A stretch of 64,000 nt of DNA from Siphonodentalium dalli (GCA_032622095.1 CP136066.1:233126961-233190960), one strand, 5' to 3'. Shown: positions 34,150 through 46,895, counted from the first letter of the stretch. Numbers and translations are program-made. Notes: generated by a model not told the origin, from the sequence alone.

Positions 34150-35795
34150 AAACACATGCTCTTTATTTCTATCATATCAGGAATACCTTAACACGAACGC
34201 TCCTCATTTCTACCATATCAGGAATATACCCAAACACGAACGCTCTTTATTTCTACCATATCAGGAATACCCTAACACGAACGCTCTTTATTTCTACCAT
34301 ATCAGGAATACCATAACACGAACGCTCTTTATTGCTACAATATCAGGAATACTGTAACACGAACGCTCTTTATTTCTACCATATCAGGAATACCATAACA
34401 CGAACGCTCTTTATTTCTATCATATCAGGAATACCCCAACACGAACGCTCCTTATTTCTACCATATCAGAAATACCCTAACACCAAACGCTCTTTATTTC
34501 TACAATATCAGGAATACCCTAACACCAAACGCTCTTTATTTCTACCATATCAGGAATACCCTAACACGAACGCTCTTTATTTCTATCATATCAGGAATAC
34601 CCTAACACGAACGCTCTTTATTTATATCATATCAGGAATACACTAACACGAACGCTCTTTATTTATATCATATCAGGAATACCCTAACACGAACGCTCTT
34701 TATTTCTATCATATAAGGAATACACTAACACGAACGCCCTTTATTTATATCATACCAGGACTACCTAACACGAACGCTCTTTATTTCTATCATATCAGGA
34801 ATACCCTAACACGAACGCTCTTTATTTCTATCATATCAGGAATACCCTAACACGAACGCTCTTTATTTCTATCATATCAGGAATACACTAACACGAACGC
34901 CCTTTATTTATATCATATCAGGACTACCTAACACGAACGCTCTTTATTTCTATCATATCAGGAATACACTAACACGAACGCCCTTTATTTATATCATATC
35001 AGGACTACCTAACACGAACGCTCTTTATTTCTATCATATCAGGAATACCCTAACACGAACGCTCTTTATTTCTATCATATCAGGAATACACTAACACGAA
35101 CGCCCTTTATTTATATCATATCAGGACTACCTAACACGAACGCTCTTTATTTCTATCATATCAGGAATACACTAACACGAACGCCCTTTATTTATATCAT
35201 ATCAGGACTACCTAACACGAACGCTCTTTATTTCTATCATATCAGGAATACCCTAACACGAACGCTCTTTATTTCTACCATATCAGTAATACCCTAACAC
35301 GAACGCTCTTTATTTCTATCATATCAGGAATACCCTAACACGAACGCTCTTTATTTATATCATATCAGGAATACCCTAACACGAACGCTCTTTATTTCTA
35401 TCATATCAGGTATACACTAACACGAACGCTCTTTATTTCTACCATATCAGGACTACCTAACACGAACGCTCTTTATTTCAACCATATCAGGACTACCTAA
35501 CACGAACGCTCTTTATTTCTACCATATCAGGACTACCTAACACGAACGCTCTTTATTTCTATCATATCAGGAATACCCTAACACGAACGCTCTTTATTTA
35601 TATCATATCAGGAATACCCTAACACGAACGCTCTTTATTTCTATCATATCAGGAATACACTAACACGAACGCTCTTTATTTCTACCATATCAGGAATACC
35701 CTAACACGAACGCTCTTTATTTCTATCATATCATGAATACCCTAACATGAACGCTCTTTATGTATATCATATCAGGACTCGCCTAACACGTAATT
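34150..35795. repeat. 41-bp satellite array, about 40 copies
   Basis: Unit contains CTAACACGAACGCTCTTTAT and TTCTATCATATCAGGAATAC; a 39-bp variant reads GGACTACCTAACACG. The variants alternate in a repeated order (about 34715-35250), showing a higher-order period. No variable spacers separate the units. Confidence 0.95.
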
Positions 35796-36114
35796 CTCTT
35801 TTCTGTTCCATGTCGTACACATGGCTGTTATTTGTTTGGGAACACACCGTGTTCAAAGTTGTATTTCTGATTACTTCAATGGGACATCTATTCATAATTC
35901 CCGCATAGAGATGTATTTCAAGTATTTATCGACCTATATTTCGATACAGGGAAAAAATTAATAGCGAATATTATTATGTGTATTTTGGAGAGCAAACCTC
36001 CATGTGGCTTTATAATAAAAAAAATCAATTTTCTGTTTGAAACATATAGCAATTCTTTGGCTGATATGCATGCGAGATTTTCTTACCATTCTACGCAAAA
36101 AGAAAGGGTACTTT
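35796..36114. other. Unassigned stretch
   Basis: Nothing recognised. Confidence 0.35.
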
Positions 36115-36370
36115 ATTGTCCCAATGTGTTCCCCTGCCGGTGTGTCCCCTCCGGATGTGTCCCCTCCTGATGTGTCCCCTCCCCATGTGCCCCTCCCCAT
36201 GTGCCCCTCCTCATATATCCCAATACCACGTGTCCCCCCATGTGTTCCATCCCCATGTGTCTCCCTCCCATTTTGGTCCACTCCCCATGTGCCCCCCTCC
36301 CCGCGTGTCCCTCTAATCATGTCCCACCCCATGTGTCCCCTCCTCATGTGCCCCCTCAACATGTGCCCTA
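36115..36370. repeat. Degenerate C-rich minisatellite
   Basis: Many imperfect copies of CCCCATGTGTCCCCTCC. Just right of it, TCTCCGGCGCCCCTG (36410-36424) resembles a hAT-like terminus of the 2077 family. Confidence 0.85.
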
Positions 36371-37070
36371 CTGATGGTCGACAAGAGGGGCTGTTGCCAA
36401 TACTTGTCATCTCCGGCGCCCCTGTGTGACCTAACGCATCTGCAGCATATCCTCGTGCAAATAGATTCACTTTCGACTTAAATATTCACATATATAGTCT
36501 GTGTGCATAAACTATAAAGAGCTAACATGCGTGCATCTGCATGGCATGTCCACGGGTCCCTGGGGAAAATTACTAAAATACCAAATACTATATTGGTATT
36601 TTAGTAATTTTCCACAGGGGCCTTTGGGTAAGTCGTGAGTTGGTTTGTTCGCGTTATTTTCAGACCAGTTCTCGTAAACATATTTTCAAAGAAACATTGG
36701 TCGGCTGTTATAGTAGCCAGCGTTCAGGTCCATATTTGATCGTATTTGAGATCTCAAACAATGCCAATATGAGCTTATTTCGCGCAATTTTAAAATAAGC
36801 ACGTATTGTGCTTATTTTCACGCGCACAAATAGTACATAAAGATAGAGCCAGCGGACAATATTTAAACGGGAAACCGGACACAATGGTGCCGTCCAAGTG
36901 AGCGGAGCATCTTTTCGTCCTATGTTTATAGAGGAAGAGAGATAACTCTACAAACTACATGGTCGTGTTCAGCTTCTTGCTGGTCTGTCACTAACAAAGA
37001 ATGTGAGAAAATCTCTTATTTGTTTTTTACTTTTCTCGGTTACAATTCATTCTGCATTCTTCTGCATGAG
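36371..37070. other. Unassigned stretch with one hairpin
   Basis: A hairpin at about 36556-36620 (GGAAAATTACTAAAATACCA paired with TGGTATTTTAGTAATTTTCC). No gene. Confidence 0.5.
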
Positions 37071-37071
37071 A

Positions 37072-37194
37072 AACCGAACTATATATCCATATTTATAAAC
37101 CGAACCATATATCCATATTTATAAACCGAACTATATATCCATATTTATAAACCGAACTATATATCCATATTTATAAACCGAACTATATATCCAT
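37072..37194. repeat. 26-bp tandem repeat, left of the Ngaro insertion
   Basis: About five copies of ATTTATAAACCGAACTATAT plus ATCCAT, period 26. The array stops at CCAT (37191-37194) and resumes at 48203 with ATTTATAAACC: the retrotransposon sits inside one unit. Confidence 0.9.
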
Positions 37195-37424
37195 AATTAC
37201 CCTGGCCCGACTTTTAAGGCCCTATAGGCAGGACACAAAGAAAAGGGACAAGGCACCATTTTGGCATCAAAATAATTTATTTTGCAGGATAATGTTCACA
37301 ATGATTTGGTTTATGAACAAATAAATAAATAATCCAAGCACTCTCCTCTCATACCTCATTCATACACATACCATCCACACCATATATTCCTGGAAGACGC
37401 CTCAGTGATGTTGTTTCACCGCCA
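37195..37424 (-). repeat. Ngaro split direct repeat B2
   Basis: 230 bp, matching B1 (37852-38081) at all but three positions. Its left edge (AATTACCCTGG) is the 3' end of the element in minus-strand orientation. A unique spacer of about 190 bp (37425-37613) separates it from A2. Confidence 0.93.
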
Positions 37425-37613
37425 ACTCAACCAATATAAATATTAATCATTACATATTCCAATTAGTATGACCATTATCCAGTGCAATATAGAGATATAT
37501 AGGTTAATTACTTATGACACATGATATATAGTGATGTTGATCACTATGTCCATGATTGAATAGCTAAAGTTGGTAGAAGTTTTACAGTCCACATTCTTGG
37601 GTGGGTGGGTGGG

Positions 37614-37851
37614 AGATCGAAATGTCGAAAAAATGGAACCCGCTTGGGCGGGAGTCGAAGTCGATGTGAGAGCGGATAACAAACTTTCAAAGCGAGGCAC
37701 AGTGAAATGTTAAAGGTTAGAACTCAGAGGTTAAATGAACTTGAGATGTATTCAGCCATGTACGGTGAAAGGTCACAGGTTACGCAAGAGGTTAAATAAG
37801 CTCAAAAGATCATCAGCCGTGTAATTAAATATTTTGATGCCAAAATAGTAC
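37614..37851 (-). repeat. Ngaro split direct repeat A2
   Basis: 238 bp, matching A1 (47970-48202) apart from about five substitutions and a 5-bp indel near 37826. It directly abuts B1 at 37851/37852 (AATAGTAC then AATTACCC). That junction joins exactly the two sequences found at the outer ends of the element. Confidence 0.93.
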
Positions 37852-38081
37852 AATTACCCTGGCCCGACTTTTAAGGCCCTATAGGCAGGACACAAAGAGA
37901 AGGGACAAGGCACCATTTTGGCATCAAAATAATTTATTTTGCAGGATAATGTTCACAATGATTTGGTTTATGAACAAATAAATAAATAATCCAAGCACTC
38001 TCCTCTCATACCCCATTCATACACATACCATCCACACAATATATTCCTGGAAGACGCCTCAGTGATGTTGTTTCACCGCCA
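37852..38081 (-). repeat. Ngaro split direct repeat B1
   Basis: 230 bp, partner of B2. Its right edge (TTTCACCGCCA) marks the boundary to the internal region. Confidence 0.93.
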
Positions 38082-40675
38082 TGCCATCGGCCGCCAGAAA
38101 TTCAGAGGGTGGAGCCAAATGCCAGTGGAGTCATCTGGACCATCGGTCACTTTGGCCAGAAGATGTGGGTAACACTATCTCCTGAAAAGGAAGGGTAGAA
38201 AGGGGAAAGACATCAGTATCAAATTCATAAACAAAAATAATTTACAATGCAAATTAGCATATACATGTATGCGAGAACTACTAGTACACGTACAACACAA
38301 TTGAATCAATATATATATAGGACCTTCTCAGATATTGACTTTCATGTATGCACATATCATATGTATATAAATAATATACTACCATATGATATATAATAGT
38401 AATTTAAGATGCAATAATTACACCCACTTCATTTTCTATAGTAAATTGCCGTTGAGTTTATCAAAGCTAATGTAATTATATCGGATAATTACATTAGGTC
38501 GAGATTTTATCAGTGCAACAAAAACGACCCAAAAGTACTTGCGCGCAATGATATTTGTAGTCCGTTGCATAGTAACTAAGGACGCTATTTTATTCGCACT
38601 AGCTTCGCAGTACACATTATTTTTCACGAACGCTATGAAAGCTAATAAAAGAATAATAAATAACTATCCAAATGAAGACAATGACCCAATATAATAAACA
38701 TTCCCAAGCTGTTTACAGAGTGTAAATTTGGTCGTATTTGCGACGTTTCGTTACGAAATGCATGACTAAACATACACAACTTTTTAGTTTTCGTTTCATT
38801 TATAATTTTATTTACATTTTCCCAGCAGGCACCACTTGTCATTTTGTAAGACCACAGGAGTGTGGAACTTGATTAATAATTGCATTAATTAGCCTAATTA
38901 CAATTTTTTTGGCCATAATGCTGGGCCAAAAAAAATCCTAATTAGCATAAGGCAGTTATTGATAAAGTTCCAAGCTCCTGTGGTAACTTAGGTAAGAGTA
39001 TTAAATTTAGTGGTTATAATATTCTGGGCACTACAATTTATATTATAGGATGAAATTTTTAATTACTGTTTACAGATGTCCCCAAACATTGTACCAGTCC
39101 CATGAGAAAACTGCAACATATTTTTTCCCTTCGTCTCAGTGTAAGGATATGTTACAAAGCGTTTCATGATTTCTGAGATTCCACAGAGACTGGACCTACA
39201 AACTGAAACTTACAAAGTCCCCGTAAAAAAAAATATGCAGCATTCAATGTTTCTTCACCTCCTTTTATTGTAGCGATATGTTGCAAAGTGTTATGAAGCG
39301 TTACCGGTACATTTTACAAATTATATTAAGTCCCCCCCCCCCCCAAACAACGCAGCATATTATTAAAACTGATCTCAATGCAGCGATATGTTACAAAGTG
39401 TTACGAATCGTTATATGATTTCAGAGATCCACAGTGACCGCTCGTAGACAGGACTGTGTTACAATTAATATAAAGTCCCTGTGAGAAAACTGCAGTATAT
39501 TGTTTCAACTCGTCTCAGTGTAGCGATAAATTGTTACGAAGCATTATGTTACATGTACAACAGAACGAGAGAGAGAGAGAGTGAGAGAGAAGTGTGGGAG
39601 TCGCACCGAAAGTTGGTAGCACCCGGAATCCCAAGCCGGTCACACATCCATGGAATAACCGCGCCCGACGTTGCTTAACTTTGGTTATCACACAAAGCGT
39701 GTCTTCTTCACGTTACAGCTCGCTGTCATTTACTGACAATTATGAGCCGGTGCAGGTGCTACCACGGCCGAGTAACTTTATAACCCTGTGGTGACTCCAG
39801 TAGCGTTCTTTATCGTGCACACACCGAGGCGTGTACACCGGTCAACCATTAATGTCCGCACCCGATCGGACAGCGTACTGCACAACAACAACATACCTAG
39901 ACAAATGTTGTAATGGGGGAAGGACCGTGACCTATCGATCAGAGAAGTCATCGAGCTTTTATATTTACAACGCGACCGCTATACACATGATTTCTGAGAT
40001 CCACAGAGACCACTCGTTGATTGGTGTTACAAATAATGTAACGTCCCTGTGCAGGATATTTCTTCTACTCGTCTCAGTGTACCGATATGTTAAAAAGTGT
40101 TACAAAGGTTTACGTGTCTCCATTATCTGGACACAAGCGATTTATAAATAATCACTTTAAATTTTACCAAATATATTAGTTTTTGAAAAATAAATCATCT
40201 TAAAATTCCTTAAATGCCATGATGATTTATTTCTTCTCAAAACTTGTTTCTCGGTAAAATCACAATGACACAAAATGACTGCGAAAAATCGAAAATTGAA
40301 AAGTATTTGGCTCACTGCCGATAGATAGGATTCCTGTAAGAAAATTCTCACTAAACGTTTTGATCGCATGTTCATGATTCCCAGTTGACATGGAGACTAA
40401 CTGTATATTTTCCTCTTCCAAAATTTCTGCTAATAATGTTTAATTTTGATCAAAAGTTTATTAATGTTTTGTTTCGTCCTTGACATACGTTCGGGAAAAA
40501 CCCACTCGATCTACAGATCTGCAGATCGATCGATATTATTCGGACGGGAATGCAGCGAGTTGATTTCGGCTCAAGTCTTGTCTGTTATTTGAGAACATAT
40601 AGTTCCTTGTTTCAATCGTATTTTAAGGGCGAATATGTCTTTAAAATCAATATTTAACAATCGATGGCATAATTA
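38082..40675 (-). other. Ngaro 3' internal region without recognised ORF
   Basis: Non-coding sequence between B1 and the hydrolase remnant. It holds a small inverted-repeat insertion (38868-38992) and, at 39040-40130, four or five degenerate blocks sharing TGTAGCGATATGTTACAAAG and CTGAGATCCACAGAGACC. A GA microsatellite lies at 39567-39589. The blocks make this region unusually long for an untranslated 3' part, so part of it may be later insertion or expansion. Confidence 0.6.
38868..38992. mobile_element. Small inverted-repeat element inside the Ngaro
   Basis: Imperfect arms beginning CCACAGGAG (left), ending CTCCTGTGG (right), about 45 bp each, with further pairing around CTAATTA. Likely a MITE-type insertion. 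Confidence 0.7.
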
Positions 40676-40830
40676 TAAGGAATAATCTCGGTTTCCTAAT
40701 GTAATTACACAGTCTAAAGGCATATGCCGAATCACAAACTCTTATAAATCGCTTCGCGATTTATAGGTTTGTGATTCGGCATATGCCTTTAGACTGTGTA
40801 ATTACATTAGGAAACCGAGATTATTCCTTA
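40676..40830. repeat. 155-bp near-perfect palindrome inside the Ngaro
   Basis: Arms of about 72 bp (TAAGGAATAATCTCGGTTTC and complement) around a centre TAAATCGCTTCGCGATTTA. It sits about 110 bp beyond the stop of the hydrolase remnant. A shorter related palindrome with TAATGTAATTA is at 38467-38497. Confidence 0.93.
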
Positions 40831-40938
40831 AATATCACAGAAGACATGACTGGATGTACTAGTAATATATGATCTATTACTAATTGTGAAACATAAGGTT
40901 CTTCATGGTAAATATTTGACAACTTGTATGAATTTATT

Positions 40939-41448
40939 TTATAACACTCTAGAACCTTCCCAATTGAGGTGCAAACCTCCATCATTAGCTGCGAACAAAT
41001 GCCTTAGAGGTAGATGAGTTCCTTTCTTAATGAAAGGCTTATATGTTCTAATGAACTTAATATGACGCTTCTGACATAATTTATGTAATTCATTGTTAAC
41101 ATAAATGACTTTACCTTCAGTGTATTTAAAATCAACTGGTCTTGGTAGTAAGGCTGATATAATTATTAATTAGATAGCTAGCAGTATGTTTCCGACAGGT
41201 AGTTATCAGATCATTATATAAGGAAATCATTTGATCAACAGAATATTTATGAATGTTGTTTGTCCCGACATGAACAATGATATATGGATGACTGATACTC
41301 CCTTTTTTATAATCTGAGAGATTCTTTGTATGGTTGCTCCACTATGAGGTTCAACTGTGGTATAATTTACTCCAGCAATATATTTACATATTGAATCTGA
41401 TATCAACAAAACTGCAATGAAAACACATCATTAAATATATGCCCTACA
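40939..41448 (-). pseudogene. SGNH/GDSL-type hydrolase remnant carried by the Ngaro
   Basis: Conceptual translation in shifting frames shows the blocks of an SGNH hydrolase in order: ISDSICKY (block I, with the Asp-Ser pair) near 41405-41380, HVGTNN (block III, with the conserved Asn) near 41275-41255, and GLHLNWEG (block V, with the catalytic His) near 40970-40945. Total length, about 165 codons, is near that of compact family members. At least two frameshifts separate the blocks, one near an A/T run at about 41310. There is no ATG at the start; instead TTTTCATTGCAG just upstream looks like a splice acceptor, so the frame may once have been reached by splicing or as a pol extension. SGNH enzymes hydrolyse ester bonds; the substrate in a retroelement is unknown. 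I recall accessory hydrolases in some YR retroelements but cannot verify this. Confidence 0.75.
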
Positions 41449-41454
41449 ATTGTA

Positions 41455-42471
41455 AAATATACTCTTTGAATGCTCTGGCCATTTCAACTTTATCTTCCAA
41501 TCCTATTTACAAATAAACTTTATATGCATCACTTTTCCAATCTCCGTGAATTTGAATTAGGTCATAAGGGACGCCGCATCTAAAAGCGGTTGTTGCCCCT
41601 CCCCGTCTGAAACTGTGGGATGAATAATTTTGAGGATTTCGACCACACATATTGATCAGTTCCTTTAATTTGTTTTGAAATTTAGGGTATGTTAATGGAA
41701 TTAGTTTTTTTTATTTTTTCCTTTGATCATAAAGGCGGGATCTGTTGTTTTACCTGGGATAAGCAAACACATTTTCTTGAATGCTAAGACTGGGCACAAT
41801 GGAGACTTGTCAATTGTTATTAAAGGTATCTCCAGTTGTCTCTCACCAAATTGATTGTTTTTTTTACCATTTCAAGTTAACTATTATCATATCATCTTCT
41901 ATCAACACATCACCTCTTGTTAGTTGTTTTTGGCAGTTAAAGGATTTAACTGAATCAGTAACTAAATTTGATTTTCTACAAAATGTGAAAATGCTAAAAC
42001 AAATAAACACCAATACGTTGCATCTTCGGGTTCATTCAATTTCATCATGTTCGAAATATCCAACAACATTTCTGGAGTTATTGGATGTGATCTACTAACC
42101 GCATGTGGATTTAGTCTAGCTAATCCTTTAAATACAAGTTTGAGCTGGTAAGTATCACTGGGAAATTCAAGTCCAATGAGAAGGTGCAAGGTTTTAACAC
42201 CGGAAACATTTTTTTTTATAGATTGAACTGAAGCAAAAGATCTGCTCAAAAACTGAACAAATAATTGAATTATTTTTGTTGTTGTCGGAAGTGGGGTAAA
42301 TTCAAAATATTCACAAAATAAAAGGTAGGCTTCAAACTGAATTTTTAGATTCTTTAATGTGCCATCTACAAAGGCTGCTCTTGTGGATTGTATGGCTTCC
42401 CTTTTTAATGACTTTATGGCCAGATCTGAAAGCGAAAATCGCACTGCATATGTATTACCACTTATGATCAA
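41455..42471 (-). pseudogene. Ngaro tyrosine recombinase (C-terminal part of pol)
   Basis: The N-terminal 150 codons form an all-helical core-binding region (around FEAYLLFCEYF and VKTLHLLIG). The catalytic domain follows in a shifted frame: box A with the first Arg near 41970, then SHSFRRGGATT (H-x-x-R box) near 41596-41622, and a DAYKVY segment supplying the nucleophilic Tyr near 41510-41525. This enzyme would cut and rejoin DNA to integrate circular cDNA. Breaks: a one-base shift at about 41970, a T-rich shift zone near 41700-41725, and an in-frame TAA right after KVYL. The 5' end runs on from the RNase H frame through another shift near 42475, so it belongs to the same polyprotein. Confidence 0.85.
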
Positions 42472-44140
42472 ATCTAAAATACTGATCTGGAATTGATACC
42501 TCCTTTAAGTTAACAGCTGATGTAAGTTGATAAAAAAGTTTAGCATTATGATTTGACCACCTTGATAATAAATCTGGAATCCTATTTGACTCACCACTGA
42601 TATGAAAGGCTTTAACTTCAAACTCATTCCTGGCTGCTATTAACTCAATTTCTCTCAGACATGATTGTAAAAATTCATCTTTAGTGCCACCAGAAGTAAA
42701 GACTCTGGCGGATACTAAATTATCACAGAATATTGCTATTTTTTGCCACTATATCTCGTTCCCCACAGTTTAAGGCACACTAATACTGTCAATAATTCCA
42801 GGCAATTGATATGTAAAAGTTTTCCCTTTATAAAATTTGGAAAGTCTGCATGAAAATATTGATCGTGACTTATACCACCACATGATGTGAGAGTAGAGTC
42901 ACAAGCTAACTCTATATCTGGGTCAGACCATTCTTCGAATATCATTAAAGATATACCATTATAATGCTCGAGAAATTTTTGCCACCAAACCAGATCCTTC
43001 TTGACAAATTTCGGAATTTCTTTAGTTCTATGGTGGTCCTTGAATGAGCGCAACCATGTAAGCAAACGGGATACGAATAACCTACCTGGCCTGACACACG
43101 AGGAAACAAAGTTTAGTTTACCAAGTAAGGATTGAAGCTCCTGTTTGGAGGCTTTTTGTTTATTTGACCAAGTCTGAACCAGAGACAGAATTTCTTGTAA
43201 TCTCTCTCCATCAATTTTTAGGAGAAAATTCTCCAAATCAAATTGGATCCCTAAAAATTGCATATTACGTGATGGTGGACACATTTTCTCCACCGATTCC
43301 TCTAATCCACAATTATCGAGTAGCTCTTTTAATTTAAGAAATGATTTATCAGCTTTCTCAATCACTTCACAACCTGCCAAATCGTCTAAATAGTTTGCAA
43401 GGTTGAAACCTGAGTTATTCATCATGAATCTGATTGAATATGTCAATGATTGGCATGCGACAGCACTACTTCTCAAGCCCATGGGTAAAACTCTATCAAA
43501 GTAATATTTCCCTTTCCACTGATATCCTAATAGATTTATATCTCCAACATCTACCGGTATCTGCCTATAGCAACGTCTCATATCTCGTTTATATATCAAT
43601 GAATTTGATGGGTTCTGTTTGATAAGATGAACCAAATTGTCAACAGAGGGATAAACTAACTTGTAGTTTGTTCCCAGATATACATTTTAGGGAATCTGTG
43701 AATTAACAGACTTGTCATGTGGAAAGCTTAAGTCTAAAATAACTCTTCGCTCCTCTGAATTCCTCTTTGGCACACTATTTAACGGAGACAGGAAGGCCTT
43801 GTCAAATGGAATTCCAATGAAATGTCCAATAATGGCTTGGTATTGCATTTCTTTAGTTAAATATCTTTTCATTTCAACTGAATAAGAAGTAGCACCTCTA
43901 TGATTCCTTGCAGTGTTGTTACAAGGCCTTGGGCCTTCAATTCCAATGGGAATCAGCCAAAATTTGTCTAAAGAAAGGCATGTTAAGCATTGAATACACT
44001 GGAATCTTGAAGCCTTTGTAATTGGGTGTGCCTGATTGTCTAACTTTAATGTTATCGTCAATAATATTCTCAGATGAAATTTCTGTTGCTATTAGTTCTT
44101 GTCTGAATTCTTGATTTGTAAAGGTGCTATCACCTGACAT
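42472..44140 (-). pseudogene. Ngaro reverse transcriptase and RNase H (pol)
   Basis: RT features: RRVILDLSFPHDKSVN near 43720, DMRRCYRQIPVD (palm Asp) near 43580, LPMGLRSSAVACQ near 43470 and the catalytic box NYLDDLAG at about 43376-43397, then FLGIQFD. RNase H follows with ACDSTLTSCGG, NCLELLTV and FCDNL as the likely D-E-D set, and a C-terminal SGESNRIPDLLSRW typical of DIRS/Ngaro polyproteins. The longest undamaged stretch is 299 codons (42736-43635). Frameshifts fall at about 43940-44060, 43640-43690 and 42730 (a run of A/T). The enzyme would copy element RNA into DNA and remove the RNA strand; this copy cannot make it in one piece. Confidence 0.9.
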
Positions 44141-44662
44141 TATGACAGATTCAACTGTAGAAAGACAGGAATTGCTAAACTGGTCAATGCCAGACTCAGC
44201 CTTATCATTATGGTTATAACTTATCAGTCATGAATCATTCTCTTGATAAGGGCAGACTGAGCTTGACTCGGGATGATTTAACGGTTTCCTGTCTTTCTCC
44301 AAACATGTGGCACATATATGTTGCATGAGCCTCATTTGGCCCTGAATGAATTTAATATGTGGCGCTTTCTTAGAACATTTCAAACGTTGAAATTCTGGAC
44401 AAAACCATTCTCTCTGTGAGTTGGCAGGACCATTGGCATTGCTCATACTCATTCGATTGCTACCTGTATTTCCACTAAAATTGAAACTCCTGGCAGAATT
44501 TCTGTTATTTGTACTACTAAATTTAGATCGAGTATGACCAACCAGCATGGGTGTTTCCAAAAGGGATGTGTCATCCCCCCATTTAGCTTGGCCATACTCG
44601 ATCTTCCTTATGACAGCTGCATAAAAATCTAATAATGATTTCCTGTCATAAATTTCATAGTA

Positions 44663-46895
44663 GCGAGTTTGCGATACCCGTCCGACGGGAACGGGTACGG
44701 GTAAATCGGTAAACATCGTCACGGTCTCTTGTGTACTTTCAATGCAGCTCATAAAGCGATGGCGATTTGGAACGGGTAGATGTGTCCTGTTGACCGGTAA
44801 CCTTTCACTACGATTTTCTCACTCAAAGGTTCATGAATTACATGAATTTCCAGTCAGCTATGCGTTAACATATTTATTGCAAGATGTTATGAGCAAACAT
44901 CATTGGTAAAGCTGTCATTTTAAGCCAGGTTTTATGTTCAAATACTCGAGGCGGCTTCTAGCACTTAGATACATACGGAAGGCCGATTATTTCACTGACA
45001 ATTTTTTTCACGCATTAATGACAGGTTGTCGTTAATCGAGTGGGTATGTAGTGCTATGTATACAGTCTCGACCCACTGCAGGGACGTGATTATATTTGGT
45101 CTCCGCGTAAGGAGGGGTGTCCACCTTCGAATTTCTTACTACACCCCTTGAACCATATCAAATTCACAAGTTTGCGCGTAATTCCATTTGCACCCCCCCC
45201 CCGGGTTGGGCTTTGATTTTTCCCAACTGGTCCCTCACAATCGCCTGGATGGTAACATATTCTAAATAAATCAGTAGTCTTTTTGTCACTAGTCGGGGGC
45301 ATAATCCACTGGGTCGACCATGCAGTACAAGAAAATGTGCAGATCTGAGCCTGAAAAATCCTAATATCTAGTGGTCTAACGCCATGCAAATTCACTCAGA
45401 TTTGAATTTTCTTAAATTAATTATCAGTTTCTGACTGGCCACTGGGGAGGGACCGGGACACACCGGATTGACCATGAGAAATTTTTGAAATCTGAACATG
45501 AAATTTGCTAAATCCTAGCATCCATGCAGACTGGCATCAAACTTTCCAATTGTTGTAAATTTTGAGACCTGACACCCCCCCCCCCAAGGTTGGAAAATTT
45601 CCAACAGTTTCTGATAGCCATTTCAGTCCAATTTGTTTACTAATACTAGGAAAATATGCAAATGTTGGTCTAAAAACTACAAATTCTCCAGTAATAATTT
45701 TTTGGAAAATCAAACTACGAGAACAATATCAACCTATTGTTGGTGTGAAATTTCCAACAAATGTTGTTTCAGGTATATCACATTTCCAACAGTTGAACAT
45801 TTTACCAAAGTTGGGTGGCGAGACACCCCTGTCGTCATGTCCCTGTGTCAACCCTTTATACAAGGGAATCAATATATCGTGGATTTATCTATGCATTGTG
45901 CATTTGAATACAACCGTTTAGTTACTTTATCGTATATAGGTGGGGACTGATTTCTCATTTTAATATATATTTACCATCTGAACGGACATGACGCATTTGA
46001 ACCACAACATACTTGTGTATATTGTAGCGGGGATAATATAGGTCGCTAAAGGCACGAAATACCTATACATACTTTACAAAATCTAAGCATAATCAGAACG
46101 AGTTTCAGCTGTTTTCTGAGTTTCGCAAACACTCTTTATTCAATACATGAAAATAAACAGACTACATTTTAACACCTTTTATGCTACCAATTTTAATTTT
46201 TCAAACCTACCACCGGGTTTAGATCCCGACAAAAATCCCCATTCTTGGGATAAATATTCCCTTGCCCCGACCCTTCGATCTGTTGAGAGATTCCAAACCA
46301 AAGATTACTTAATATGACCAAATATTCCCTAACTAAAATAAAGGACAAATTCGGTCTTATATCTGACTGAAAGTAGATGCACGACATTGTTAGACCACGG
46401 GTCTAAAACAATACATTTTATACCGATTATTGGTTGGAAAATTAAACGTAATTGTATATTTGAGCTATCAAAATCTATTTTCTAAGTCTGAAAATTCCAA
46501 CCGATTTATAGTCAACACTCGATCGGTCTATGACTTGTAGAATCCAATTGTTGAAAATGTTATCAAGATGAGTGAAAGAAAAGCACCAACCCCTTCCAAC
46601 TGCCACCGCGTCCTTGATGAAAGCAACTGATTATCCTGAGGCCCGCCCATCTAATCTAAATACAAATTTCCAACAATCCATAACGGTAAGTATAACGTCG
46701 GCCAATAAAGCGAATGCGAATAGCAATCTATCTATATTATAATATCTTTTTTGTTGAAGTTGGCTCACCATACATTACCAGTCGATGTGATGAATTCTAC
46801 CCATAAAACAGTTTGCGATTACAAAACGTGTACCGGTACGGGTAGCTACCCGTACGCGTATCCGTACCGGTACCGGTTTGAAGTCGCAAACTCGC
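44663..46895. mobile_element. 2.2-kb TA-flanked element nested in Ngaro gag
   Basis: Termini GCGAGTTTGCGA and TCGCAAACTCGC flanked by TA (44661-44662, 46896-46897). Next to both ends are G/C-rich repeats of CGGGTACGGGTA and GGTACCGGTAC. No transposase is seen, and the interior contains a CAGGGACGTG element (45078-45845). TA duplication fits Tc1/mariner-type or similar mobilisation; the class is inferred from this alone. Confidence 0.85.
45078..45845. mobile_element. CAGGGACGTG-family element, nested two deep
   Basis: Ends CAGGGACGTGATTATA and CGTCATGTCCCTG. Internal AATTTCCAAC motifs match those of 29243-29589. It lies inside the TA-flanked element, which lies inside the Ngaro. Confidence 0.65.

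Noticed and set aside
34150-35795. Regular 41-bp repeats resembling a CRISPR array or telomere-like CCCTAA repeats
   Set aside because: The whole unit repeats with no variable spacers, it is in eukaryotic-looking DNA without cas genes, and CCCTAA occurs once per 41 bp only.
35958-36470. 170-codon minus-strand Gly/His-rich frame
   Set aside because: Produced by the C-rich minisatellite at 36115-36370.
41227-41409. Short minus frame considered as a separate small gene
   Set aside because: Only the first third of the frameshifted SGNH hydrolase remnant.
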